From assembly GCA_025602915.1 (NCBI GenBank), contig JAHLJZ010000009.1, forward strand, positions 62,001-126,000: 64,000 bases of DNA, in the 5' to 3' direction. The notes under the pieces are model-generated. The model was given only the letters and a program-made list of their open reading frames with translations, had not been told where the DNA came from and made no database searches. Of the stretch, positions 12,701 through 23,235 are shown piece after piece. This stretch comes from Paraphysoderma sedebokerense. Its lineage: Eukaryota > Blastocladiomycota > Physodermatomycetes > Physodermatales > Physodermataceae. Position 1 is the first letter of the stretch; each line of letters opens with the position of its first letter. Position numbers and translations under genes: made by a program.

Positions 12701-15700
12701 GCAACGACAGAATAATGACTGTTTGTTCAGAAGTTGGGCTATCAGTATCAATCGTTCTTAACATGAAGGCAAATTCTGTATCTTCAAACATCTGATATGT
12801 ACGGTTTTGGGCGAGAGGAGGATCGTTAACAGCAATGACAAGAATGTCTGCGACTTCGATACTCGAATCTTCAACACAAATGTGTTATAATATCATATTT
12901 AGTATATTCTTCGGAAAATGATTATACCAGCATTCCAACTGTCGCGCGCTTTGAAACGAAATGAATCATTCCCACTGAAGTCTTGATCGGGAATGTACAA
13001 GACGCGAAGTATTGAGTGCGTAACTGCAATTGAGCCCGAGACTGTGTCAATCAATGCTCCTCTGTCACCGTTATTGCTGATCTGATATAGAATTCCATTG
13101 ATAGGATTTCTCGTAATATATATTGTCACTGAATCGTCGGCGTCCGGGTCGCTGCATTGAAACTCAAGTATTACTGACTGATCTTCATTCACCGTCACGT
13201 TCAATGGAGAGGTGACGGGAGGATTATTCGTGATCCCAGTTCTAAAAAGTGTATCTCCAGAAAAACTGTTGGATTGGTTTCCGGTCATTACAGTGACGTC
13301 AAGAGTTGCAGTTGAAGGAAGGTCGACCGTGGTGAATTGGCTTCGCTAAAAGAGTTAATGATGGGCACTGTAATACATTATGTAGCAAAGCGAAATTACC
13401 ATCGAATTGTTTGATGTGAAATCCAGGTTGCATTGGGACAAGTATAATTCAATAAGGTCGAAGTATCGCGAAAAATCACAACACGCGGAGCATTTAGACT
13501 TCCGAAATTGTATCCCTCGATAATCACAGTCTGAATCAAATGCTGATAAGAAAGAATTCGAGAAGTATGAATTTGAAGACATTACTCACTGGGTTCTTCG
13601 AAATGCTTGCAGAGGGGTTTATACTTGAAATCACTGGCTTCCCATAAGACATCACAGATGGCGCACCAACCTGTCCGTCAACTGATATAGTAACTGTATT
13701 ATTAGTATCAAAACCTTCAGGCGCGTTGCATTGCAAGTCAGTATCATTATAATGAGTTCCATTGTTACAGGAACCAAAGCTCTCAATGTATATTACGATG
13801 TTGGAGAAGATACACGGGCTTGAAGAACACGGTCCGAAATTCATCCCCCTTGAAAAGAGAAATACTAAATTTTCTATAAATCCGAGCAGTCTCTAGAAAA
13901 GGTAACATACTTTATCCAAATGGAAGATCCAGCCGTAGAAACCGTAACTGGACTTATGTGAGTGATCTTGGGAGGGGCGTACGATATATTAACAATTTCA
14001 GTGGAGTTCACCAGACCGGTAACGGACAGAATAACCGAAATGTTTCTGCCAGTACCTGTGAGTATAATTAGCGCGGACTTGTTAAGTGTGCAGAACGTGG
14101 GGAGAGGAGAAAATTCATACCAGGTGGAGTATGACAGGATAATGCAGAAGCATTCACACGTCTGACATCAGCACAAAGTCCCATCCCAATAAAGATAATG
14201 AGACTACTATCGTCAGTTATAACATTGGCAGTATTTAATGTAATATTATATCCGGCTGTATGAAAACATTAGCCGATTCCGCAAGACACTAACGAAGTAA
14301 AACTTGCTTACAGGCAGGTCCTTCTCTTGGTTCAATGTTCAAAATTTGAGGTTTGGGAACGTATGTGTAATTTTGTGCAATGACGCTTGGTGAATGGGGA
14401 AGATAATTGAACTCTACCGAAATATCAAAGGGTCCTACAAAAGGTTTTGTTAAGAATGGATTTATTATTGTATCAACTTGAATTAGTGCGTACCTCCAGT
14501 ACCAAAGGGAATGATCGCCGATAAGACAGAATCTATCCACTGCACGCCTTGACAGGGATTTTGATTAAATTGAACGATAGGTACAGCAGATATGGCGGCG
14601 GACGGTATACTTGAAAATGTCACATTGATACGTTCCCCAGGCTGTACAAGATTCTTGAATCTTGTGCTGACATTCGTGATTTCAAAATATCCGAATCGCG
14701 CAACAAACGCCCGTCTGACCGGGTTGGTCTCCAGGGTGGAATTGGGATGACCATCCGTAGAGCCACAAATGACAATAGTATCAATATTGCCGTTGGGTAG
14801 AAATATTCTGGTGATGTTATCCGCCAATATAGTCGATAACAGGAATTGAGATTTCAATTGTAAGGTTGAAGAGTATCTCAATACTGCAATGTCCCTATCC
14901 CCAAGGCCAACCGAAGGCTGAGGAGAAGTCATCATTCCAACAAAAATGTCACCATCATTCGACCTCGCCATATCATACATTTCAGGCGGAGGGAGGGACG
15001 TATTGTACGGTAATTGGACAGCTTCGTTAGGTACAGAGACATGCGAGGCGTTTTTCTTGTGAAGGACAATGATGTTGTTACGGCTAGTATCATGATGGAG
15101 GTAGTATGAAAATGCGCCATCCGGAGTCTCGACAATTTTTGGGTTGAATCCTAAGGGAATGGGGGATTCATTCAATGAGTAAGTGCGATAAACCGTCAAA
15201 TTAGACATCCAGTACTCGGTCACCGACCGAGTCGTCGTCCACACGCAAATCATCGGGGATTGACGGCAAAAAAATTTGATAGACAGCGCCCCTTGGGTTC
15301 TATTAGTTACTGATTGGATTGGGTTTAGTAGATGAGACAACTTTGCAATAAAATAGCCGGCATTCGGCGACCGTGTTGCATCGTTGTAGTGGCAAATATA
15401 AACATTAGATGAGTCGAAGTCCATTTTGAGGCGCCTGATGGAAAATTAACACCAGATGAGTAAAAGGCCTTAATGGACTTAATGGACATGAGAATATTGA
15501 ACCGCCAATAAGTACGTACGGATGCGCATATGCGGTATTCAGATACATCGTATTGCTATACTTGTAGCTACTTAGGCTGTTTGTCACGTCAGAGTTGTAG
15601 CGATATATATTAATCTCTGGGCTAGAACTTTGGTAATATTGCAAAGTATACTTGCTGCAAGTAAGGTTACCGTTAATATTATTTCTAAAGGAAACAGAAT

Positions 15701-16086
15701 TAGAGAAAGTACTATTACACTCTATAAAATTGTCTATTATATGGATTGATGGCCATTTCGACATCCACGTTCTCCCTGCCTTCAGTCCAATAATCATCCG
15801 AAACGCCATCGTAGTCGACATCCGGAAGCAATGACCCGTATTCCACAGTGCCGGACGCTCCCACGAATTTAAACAGGTGGAGATAAAAGTATTGATCAAG
15901 TACAAAAAGATGAGTAGAATTTCCTGTTGCGTCCAAGACAGTGTAACTTGGATAGGACAGCGGAGGGGAAAGTGCGAAGTCTTTCATGTACCAAGGTTTA
16001 GTTGGACCGGTTGCTGCTGCATGCTGGAGAAGAACCAGAATGAGGTTGAATAGCACGAGCCAATACGATTGTGCTTCTTCTGCCAT
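9792..16086 (-). CDS. Giant mosaic surface receptor-like protein, copy B (intact)
   Basis: Nineteen exons join in frame to 1,729 aa: 15719-16086, 15520-15684, 14494-15434, 14312-14434, 14121-14255, 13911-14055, 13590-13848, 13400-13530, 12928-13340, 12485-12868, 11738-12427, 11614-11673, 11539-11551, 11399-11483, 11118-11332, 10572-11044, 10438-10510, 10159-10371, 9792-10095. Layout: signal peptide (WLVLFNLILVLLQHAAATG); beta-propeller-like part with an SBBP-style repeat (GDRDIAVLRYSSTLQLKSQF); four IPT/TIG domains; four tandem-95/cadherin-like repeats (NVTVNEDQSV, DFSGNDSF, VNDPP links); a Cys-rich segment (CAEGYGGIRCAECQPKYYRL); about nine membrane spans, TRP-like in spacing. Many N-x-S/T sites fit an extracellular position. 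Such architectures are known from protists and zoosporic fungi as putative adhesion or sensing proteins; the role is inferred. The exon 15 donor (GTGCCG) is weak. Confidence 0.88.
11539..11551 (-). other. 13-nt microexon of copy B
   Basis: A 13-base exon between a CAAG acceptor and a GTAATT donor. It encodes the end of a Gly codon, Ala-Ile-Cys and the start of a Ser codon within the Cys-rich segment. Length, phase and encoded residues match the copy A microexon at 4200-4212. Confidence 0.78.
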
Positions 16087-17217
16087 AGGAAAGGAGCTTA
16101 TGGAAAATGGTTCCGGTATTGGGGCTATGCTGTCCACTGATTTTTGCAGTTACGGTTTTTAGCGAAATACGGCAGGCATGTCTCCGAATTATATGCGGAC
16201 GGGTTGAACGATATGAAGGGATTAATTGTCAACTCATCATCCAAGTGTCATCGCGTCTCCGCAATCCGCATAGTTGCTACTTTACTACTATAAATCAAAG
16301 ATCAATTTGGAATGTACGACAGTCGGCAACGAGGTATTCATAAGTAAAGATATGAGCTAAACACTTCAGCAATCTGTACATGTATAATTCAAGAGTAATG
16401 ATGTACTAGGTATTCCTGTTTTTTTTGTGGGCACCTTGTGAATAACAGGCTTCCAATTGCCAAAAGCATTGTCAAAACCAATTCAGATACTTTATCAGCT
16501 GAAACAATAAATAAAACTGTGGTAGTTAATTTGCCCCTCCATTTTTAAAGTAGAACAATTTTCTTTAAATTTTTGAAACCATCGTACGAACTAGGAGTCT
16601 ATCACGCCACCCTCATGCAAAATTCAGAACTGCCCCATAATTATGAACCGAAAGTCTATTAAAATATAGCAATTGACATCGCCGGTTGTTCGGTAGAAGC
16701 GACATTGCTCTATCTACGGTCTAAATACTCGTATCTGCTAGTGCTCTTATCTGCTTCTTTCTAACCCTGGTCCCCAGTGGTACGCGCTGCTGTCCTTGTT
16801 TCCCAGTTGTCCTTAAGGAGACATATTGCGTTCCAAGTGTGTTCTAGGTCCTAGGACCATACCTCATACTTGTAACCTGACCGTTCCTAAATTCCTAATA
16901 AGGCGAATTATTGAGTTCATTACCTCCTGGAGATTCAAACAAGGGGACATTCTGATCGTTGACGTAATCAAACTGAAACAGTGGACTGAAATTGAAGGAA
17001 ATATACCTGCTACGCTCATTATGAAACAACGGCTAACATCATCTAAAGACTCGGTTTACTTCAGCCTATTAAGGTTTCATTTTATTTATACAGTACAAAA
17101 ACATCTTTGAAGACCTGACTTGAAAAATCAATACACGCAGTCTAGCATAAATAACGAGTCCCAACTCCCAATCAATTCTCTGTATCACAAGGCACGATGA
17201 CAGCCATGCCGGATGCA
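16087..17217. other. Intergenic, no gene seen
   Basis: About 1.1 kb upstream of copy B and downstream of TRIR, so it should contain the copy B promoter. The open frames (longest under 100 codons) have no recognisable domain and no supported splice partners. A T-run occurs near 16420. I see no repeat or RNA gene. Confidence 0.5.
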
Positions 17218-18295
17218 TTACCTAACCAACTTTGTTCCAGTAGGATCTTCCTTCGCAATAATGGTTTGTTTATACATTTGCATTTCACGCAAATACGCGG
17301 CCGCTTTTTCATCCAATTCTGGATTATTGTCGCTTTCATCTTTTTGTCGTTTAGAAGAACTGTCGCTAGTAGAATCTAATTTCCGCTTTCCTCGATTTTT
17401 CTGAACAAACGACAAGAAAATTGAAAACGGACCAGGCGGAGAAGGTACGCCACGGTTTCGCAAAAGAATTTAAAATGTTAAAGAAGTGCACAAAGAGTTA
17501 GTGGGTGAAACAAACAGGGAGGTATTTTCATTCGGCAAAAGAAGAGCAGCAGAAACACATTCTGATCGTGCAGCTCTCGAAAAAGAGGACAGAGTTACAC
17601 CCAACCGATTGGAGTCTTTCGGTTTAGGTAGGCTTGAATGGGCGCATGATGCCTCAGTGTTCACTGAATTGGAATATTGCAACCAAACTAGGGCTGCTCT
17701 GCGAACGGAAAGGTGGACTTACAATTCGATCTTCTAGCTGTTTTCTCCTGTTTAAATGCAATGGTAGTAAAACTCAAGCATTAGCACCAATTCACAAAAT
17801 CCGCTCAGCGATTATCAGAATTTCTGGCCCAATAAGTGGAGCCATAACAAGAGGCAAAAACTAATCTAAGACAGCGCACAACTAACGAAATTAAACCTGC
17901 AACTGTCCGACATTGAGGTCTTCAGAGATTAAAAGCCCCACAGAGAAGGCGACCACGGTTGCAAGCAAGAATTAAAAGTGTGACAGCTATAAAAGCTAAC
18001 ATAACAGCAAACCATACTTTTCAATAGCATCGTCCAACTTCTTTTTCTCCTCTGACTCTTTTTTCATGGCTTTAAACCGTTCCAAAAAAGAGCCGTCATT
18101 TGTGAATATATTTTTAGGAACTTTTGGAGAAGCTGTTGAATCTTTTGAATCATTCTTCGCAGAGTCTGACGACGGCGGTTTATTCTTTGACTTAGGCTCC
18201 GAGGGTGCTGACGAGGCAGACGAAGAATTGGATGATGTGGATGGGATGGGCGAAGAAGAAGCAGAAGTCGGTGCTGTAGGAGTGGATGTCTTCAT
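17218..18295 (-). CDS. TRIR: TRIR-like RNase (C19orf43 family)
   Basis: Three exons, 18018-18295, 17723-17747 and 17218-17400, join in frame to 161 residues. After a Ser/Thr/Pro-rich start comes the family core NIFTNDGSFLERFKAMKKE, matching human LFANDGSFLELFKRK; the tail (YLREMQMYKQ ... GTKLVR) matches human YMAEVKKYKA ... TRPLVK. The human protein is a 3'-to-5' exoribonuclease that interacts with telomerase RNA. The 25-base middle exon is needed to keep frame: the first donor is phase 2 and the last exon starts phase 0, and this exon, with a CAG acceptor and GTAAGT donor, bridges them exactly. An upstream in-frame ATG-lacking extension exists, so I chose the ATG at 18295. Divergent from TTLL9. 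Confidence 0.8.
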
Positions 18296-18487
18296 TTTTC
18301 GGATGAGTCCAAGACCTTGGGGAATGATGAGTGAGGATAATAATTGAGGAATGAAGAAAGCGAACTGAGAAATCTGGGGACATGTGACTTGCACATGATC
18401 CGGGTTTGATTACCCTGAAAATTCTATAATAATGATATATCTTTCGTAAGATACGGTTAATAGCAAGAGGAAGACCAAGTCAAATAA

Positions 18488-18765
18488 ATGATGAATTTAA
18501 ATTCGCAGTTTGGATGGCCAACTTCTAGCACACCTGAATCCTCAACTGTTCATACCTCGCAACTCTACGCTCAAACTCTGCATACAGAGGGGCATATTGC
18601 CAACACACATAATATTTTCTCGGGATTTGAGGTTCGACCTCGGTAAGCTGTTGATATAGTTTTTACCTCATCAAAGTTAATTTCCGGTCACTCAGGCCGC
18701 GTCCTGGCATTCCGCATGAGTGCTCGCAAGAATTTCCAACATCGTTTTTGCTCATCTCCGCGTGA
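18488..18765 (+). CDS. Small spliced ORF upstream of TTLL9, unrecognised
   Basis: An ATG at 18488 opens a frame to 18642, where a GTAAGC donor joins a CTCAG acceptor (exon from 18696) and runs in frame to a TGA at 18763-18765, giving 74 residues (Ser/Thr-rich, with PRPRPGIPHECSQEF). The splice agrees in phase, but I know no family match. It may be an upstream ORF or alternative 5' exon of TTLL9, whose start lies only 70 bases further on, or chance. Confidence 0.25.
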
Positions 18766-18833
18766 ATCCCTTGAGTGCTGATAGTCAATTCCTGGGTTAA
18801 AAGACTACATTCATCTTTAAGCAAAGATCGGCA

Positions 18834-20997
18834 ATGGTATCTGCCTCTTCTGTCTCCTCTCTCCCGCGACCTCTTTCGTCCCCAAATGTCTTGAAGTCCG
18901 ATTCTCCCTCAAAGAAGTCACCGATTACCCAAACTTCCCACCGAGGATTGGTCGGCTGTCTGAAAAGACGAGATAAGGATAGGTGAGAATTAATCTTTTG
19001 AAAACCGCAGGGTACATTATCATTAGTAAGTTCTACTAAAATCGGGTGAATTGGGGCAAATAGGTCCGAATTAAAGATATCTGCCACTCCGATTCGGTTT
19101 CGAACGTCTCTTAGAAACACAGTATGCGATGTAATGAAAGGTCGTAAATGGAGAGAAGCCGATAGGTAGGTTCATGGAATTGTATTCCCTTATTCTTACT
19201 TTGCAACATTGATTAACTCGGTATTAAATGGGTCTGACATCAGTGAAACAGATTGGGATTTCTTTTGGACAGATGTGCACTGGATCTTCGAGTTCTACGA
19301 TCAAACCCCTTTACGGGATCATCAAAAGATTAATCATTTCAAGAATCATTACGAGGTCTTTGTCATCATTCAGTAGAACAGTGCTTGTAAACGAAAGCTA
19401 CTGACATTCATCCATTTTTCTATTCATGTCTCTATTAGCTGACGCGAAAAGACCTCTTAGTTAAAAATGTAAAGCGTTTTATTAAAGACACCGTCAAAAA
19501 ATATGGCAAACAAGCTGGCCAAAGTTATGATTTCATCGCTCCCTCCTATGTCTTACCTCAAGAGCATGCTCTTTTCCAAGAAGAATTCAAACGAAACCCC
19601 AAATCTGTTTGGATCATGAAGCCGGTAGGAAAGGCACAGGGGAAAGGGATATTTCTTATCAATAGATTGAGTCAAATTAGTCAATGGAAAAAAGATCCAA
19701 GGCTCATGGCTAGGAATGAGAATGGAGATATGCAGGAAGGTCCCGAAGCATATATCATCCAAAAGTATATTGAAAAGCCTTATTTGATTGGTGGTATGTA
19801 GCATATTTCCCTACCTGTCGAAGACTGTTGCTATTGTTGATGCCAGACAATATTTCTGTCATGAAGGAAAGAAATTCGACATTAGAATATATGTCCTCGT
19901 TACTTCATTCAATCCACTCACTGTATATATCCATCGAAACGGATTCTGTCGATTCTCGAACTCAGAATACTCTCTTGAAGACATTTCAAACATATGTACT
20001 AGTCGCTTTTACGGAACTCTTCAACGTAACCGTCACTACTTTCGCTGACGTATTCCCTTATTCCTTGATTTGTTGCCGCCGGTGTACAGACATTCACGCA
20101 ACCAACGTCGCCATTCAGAAGACCTCTCCAAACTATTCACAATCTAAAGGATGCAAATGGCTTCTCCGAAATTTAAAACTATATATTGCTTCCAAACATG
20201 GGCAAGAGGTAGCGAATAATATGTTTGCAGATATGGAAGCAATGATGGTTAGAGCTCTCCTGAGTGTTCAAAAATTGATGATAAACGATAAACATTGCTT
20301 TGAATTGTAAGAGCATGGCCTTGACATCTTTTTATTGCCTTCCCTATTTTGTCCCGCGATTTGCATCCGTATCTTCCAAAAACCTAATGCTTTTGTTGAC
20401 GCATGAATAGGTACGGCTACGATATATTGATTGACGAAAATCTGAAACCGTAAGTATTTATATAAACTTCTATTTATTGTCTGGATTCTGCGTAATATGA
20501 TCAATTTTTTCTCCATGTACATATCTCAGATGGCTGCTAGAAATCAACGCATCGCCCTCTTTAACAGCAGAAACTCAATGGGATTACGATTTGAAATACA
20601 ACATGTTAAATGACGTGTTTGATATTGTAGACATTGAAAGACGGTACGCTACATCAAAAGTTTATCTCGGATTTTCGGTCATTCTAACAATCTTGAACCT
20701 TCAAAGGTTTACCAGCGAAAAATTAAGAACAAAAGTTGGTGGATTTGATTTAGTGTATCATGATGGACCCGTTAAACATGCAACGAGTTCGGAGTATAAG
20801 TCATACTTGGGTATTGTTCACTCCTTAATTTATCTTCTCAATCACCAACCCCTTGTACGAATATCCATTTAAATTTGTTATCGTCGTTAACACTATTATC
20901 TTTATGTTATTCAGGGGGGTATTGCCCAATTACCCCATCACCGAAAACAATCAGGAAACAAAGTCAATCTCAGGCTAAAGTAGAATTAGACGTTTAG
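18834..20997 (+). CDS. TTLL9: Tubulin polyglutamylase TTLL9-like
   Basis: Ten exons (18834-18982, 19064-19165, 19244-19355, 19439-19793, 19867-19995, 20090-20306, 20411-20449, 20530-20643, 20707-20810, 20915-20997) give 467 aa in one frame. TTL/ATP-grasp motifs appear in order: WDFFWTDVHW, HFKNHYELTRKDLLVKN, WIMKPVGKAQGKGIFLI, KKFDIRIYVLV, HATNVAIQKTSP, HCFELYGYDILID, PWLLEINASPSL. The enzyme adds glutamate side chains to axonemal tubulin using ATP. The C-terminal block KVGGFDLVYHDGP resembles TTLL9 (RVGGFDLMWNDGP) rather than TTLL1, although the middle (GKAQGKGIFLINRLSQI) is TTLL1-like. The start follows an in-frame stop at 18798. The donor at 19356 (GTCTTT) is weak but protein continuity demands it. 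Confidence 0.9.
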
Positions 20998-21155
20998 ATT
21001 TAGGCTCGCGGGAATAGGATGTCCCCTTACTAGTACGAAGCTGTGTATATAAATAAATTGAGAATTCATGCAAGTTATCGGAGCTTCGAGTGCCGTTTTT
21101 ATTAGAATGGAAAGAGCGAAGAATTTAATACTAGAATTCAAATGACTCTGAGAAC

Positions 21156-21300
21156 ACGCCAAGAGGGAAATTATTGTCAGAACGATTTGGAGACCTGTGT
21201 CTAGGTCTGGAAAGTTTTGGAGTTTTTCCTCCATAAATAACATGATGGAAGAAAGAAAAGGCACAAAGAGAAATATATGCCGATAAGAACTCTTTGTATT
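21156..21300 (-). pseudogene. Relic of a third receptor copy (exons 18-19 fragment)
   Basis: The minus strand encodes DTGLQIVLTIISLLA (21156-21203), nearly identical to YTGLQIVLTIISLLG of copy A exon 19, and DNA identity is plain over about 50 bases. Next to it, 21265-21290 resembles the end of exon 18 (the ISIFFSR coding region), separated by a piece of about 61 bases that looks like the old intron. The acceptor AG appears lost, and homology fades on both sides. No other domain of the 1,700-residue protein is found nearby, so this is a decayed scrap. It lies just past the TTLL9 stop codon, antisense to its 3' UTR. Confidence 0.55.
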
Positions 21301-21524
21301 ATTTACATATATCAACAAAAAGTCATCAACACCAATATATATACATGCCTCATCCTCGTTTCCTCTCCCTCCTATCCGTATACTCAAAATCCTAAGCAGT
21401 AGAAAAAATTTACGGATCGATAAAACTTAAATTCCGGATGGAAAACATCATGCCTTAAACAAGAAAGTCTAACAAGCTGGTCATATCTCAGTTTACTTCC
21501 CTCAATTTGAACTCAGCCGGTTTT

Positions 21525-22913
21525 TCACCATTCATTCAATCCAGCCAATTCAATCAATTTCAATTTGCATGGTCTACTCTTGTACGAGTCGTTAAATCTA
21601 CTGACCATTCTATCACTTACAATATCCTCAACAAAAGCGGAACTTCCCCAACTTTTCTTCTCCAGTGTTAACTCATTCAATGAGATAACGGCCTCTCCAA
21701 TCTTCCAGACTACTCTGGCAGGGATATGCGTTTCAGAAGTTACCAGCACTATCAGTTTTTTGAGGGATTTGAACTGAGATAAAACTTCCACTGGAATTTG
21801 GAGAGGCTTCCTTTGGGACGCTGACGAAAGTTGTGCGGAATGCGAAGGCGGGGGATACATGATGCCAGAAGTGGAAGGAGATAACGTTGCGTCATAATGG
21901 ATATGTAATTCACGAAGGGACGTACAACGGGATGAGAAAGTATCAGATATGGAAGGATTAGAAAATGTTATCCGTGTACAATTCGAGATATCTAATGATT
22001 GCAAACTGTGCCCGACAGTGGTTGAGATATTTTGAATAGTTTCGTCAGTTAATTGAATGCAGTTATGAAGTATCAGAGTCTTCAGAGTCGGAGCATATCG
22101 AAGGGCTTGGCATAAGGCGGCTTCAGTGAACTCGACACACGATGTTAGATTGAGGGATTGCAATTGTTTACATTGTTGAGTTAATAGAACCAGATTTTGA
22201 TTCGTCGTCGCATAAGAGTTACTCGTTAGATTAATGCTTTTCAGAGCAGGGCATTCATGCAAAATCTTTGGTAATGACGATTGAGATACCCCTGAGCAAC
22301 CCGTCAAATTCAAATGCTGCAACCTCCTTCCCACAAAGACGAAAAACAACTCCAACGGTTTCGGAGAAATATCCACACATTTCGCTAGATTCAAAGTTTC
22401 GATCGGTGCATCCTTGATTTTGGAAACCGTAAGCTTATATACGGAACCGCTATTAAAAAACGGAGACTGGGCAAGATTTAACGACTTCAAATTTCCACAG
22501 GTTTGGAGGATAATTTTGAGCCAAGATTCGTCCACTTCATCATATAAAGATGGCTGCACATTTGAGACATTCACCTCTTCAATTCTATGACCCACCGACG
22601 GTGAAACAATTAGAATTGTAAGAAACTTTTTGAAAGCCGAGATAGGGGTTAATCTGGGTCCGCCGAATTTAGGTCTCCTCCATATTACATAATTTGAGTA
22701 ATGGTTGAATTCTTTATTGACAGTCGCACACTTAATGAGATCTGACTTTGTAAGACGGGAGAAAATGTTGAGGAATACCGGCTGCGGGAAGCGATAAGAA
22801 AGCGTTCTCGACGAGGAAGGTTGGTTATTATTGAATGGAGCATAGGGAGGAGGAGGCGGCTCGTCAAATAGGTTGTCGTGGGATGAAAAGGATGGAGGCG
22901 GCTGGCTTTCCAT
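21525..22913 (-). CDS. F-box / leucine-rich repeat protein
   Basis: A single intronless frame of 462 residues. After a Pro-rich N-terminus (PPPPPYAPFNNNQPSSS) lies an F-box at about residues 42-85 (FPQPVFLNIFSRLTKSDLIK ... WRRPKF), then AMN1-type leucine-rich repeats with the pattern L-x-x-L-x-L-x-x-C (LQHLNLTGCSGVSQSSLP, LQSLNLTSCVEFTEAAL, LKTLILHNCIQLTDETI, LQSLDISNCTRI). Such proteins bind SKP1 by the F-box and select substrates for SCF ubiquitin ligases; the substrate is not predictable here. It is divergent from the DUF924 gene, about 320 bases away. The lack of introns is unusual in this neighbourhood. Confidence 0.88.
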   Translation of the reverse strand: MESQPPPSFSSHDNLFDEPPPPPYAPFNNNQPSSSRTLSYRFPQPVFLNIFSRLTKSDLIKCATVNKEFNHYSNYVIWRRPKFGGPRLTPISAFKKFLTILIVSPSVGHRIEEVNVSNVQPSLYDEVDESWLKIILQTCGNLKSLNLAQSPFFNSGSVYKLTVSKIKDAPIETLNLAKCVDISPKPLELFFVFVGRRLQHLNLTGCSGVSQSSLPKILHECPALKSINLTSNSYATTNQNLVLLTQQCKQLQSLNLTSCVEFTEAALCQALRYAPTLKTLILHNCIQLTDETIQNISTTVGHSLQSLDISNCTRITFSNPSISDTFSSRCTSLRELHIHYDATLSPSTSGIMYPPPSHSAQLSSASQRKPLQIPVEVLSQFKSLKKLIVLVTSETHIPARVVWKIGEAVISLNELTLEKKSWGSSAFVEDIVSDRMVSRFNDSYKSRPCKLKLIELAGLNEW

Positions 22914-23235
22914 TTAAATATACTAAATATCACTGGGTTGAGATTGAAGATTGTGCCTCCAGAACAGAGGAATGGAGAATTTAAAGCGGCGATAGATACG
23001 GTCAAATGGTTGCTGCGTAAGGTTGGATGATAGCGGGGCTCAATCATGGAATGACAGAACCTTCTAATTTAGAAGCATTACAATATAGAATTTAGAATTA
23101 GAACAGAAATTGCGAAGCTTCCAGCAGAATTTTTCAAAAATTAGTAATTGGCTACATTCAATTCAGACAGTTCCGAGAACAACAAAAGTTTCAAAAATAC
23201 ACTAAAATTTATTGAGACCTAATCGGCTTACATTT

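Noticed and set aside
17486-17737. 83-codon plus-strand frame inside the TRIR intron
   Set aside because: No splice partner or known domain, and it overlaps a well-supported microexon on the other strand.
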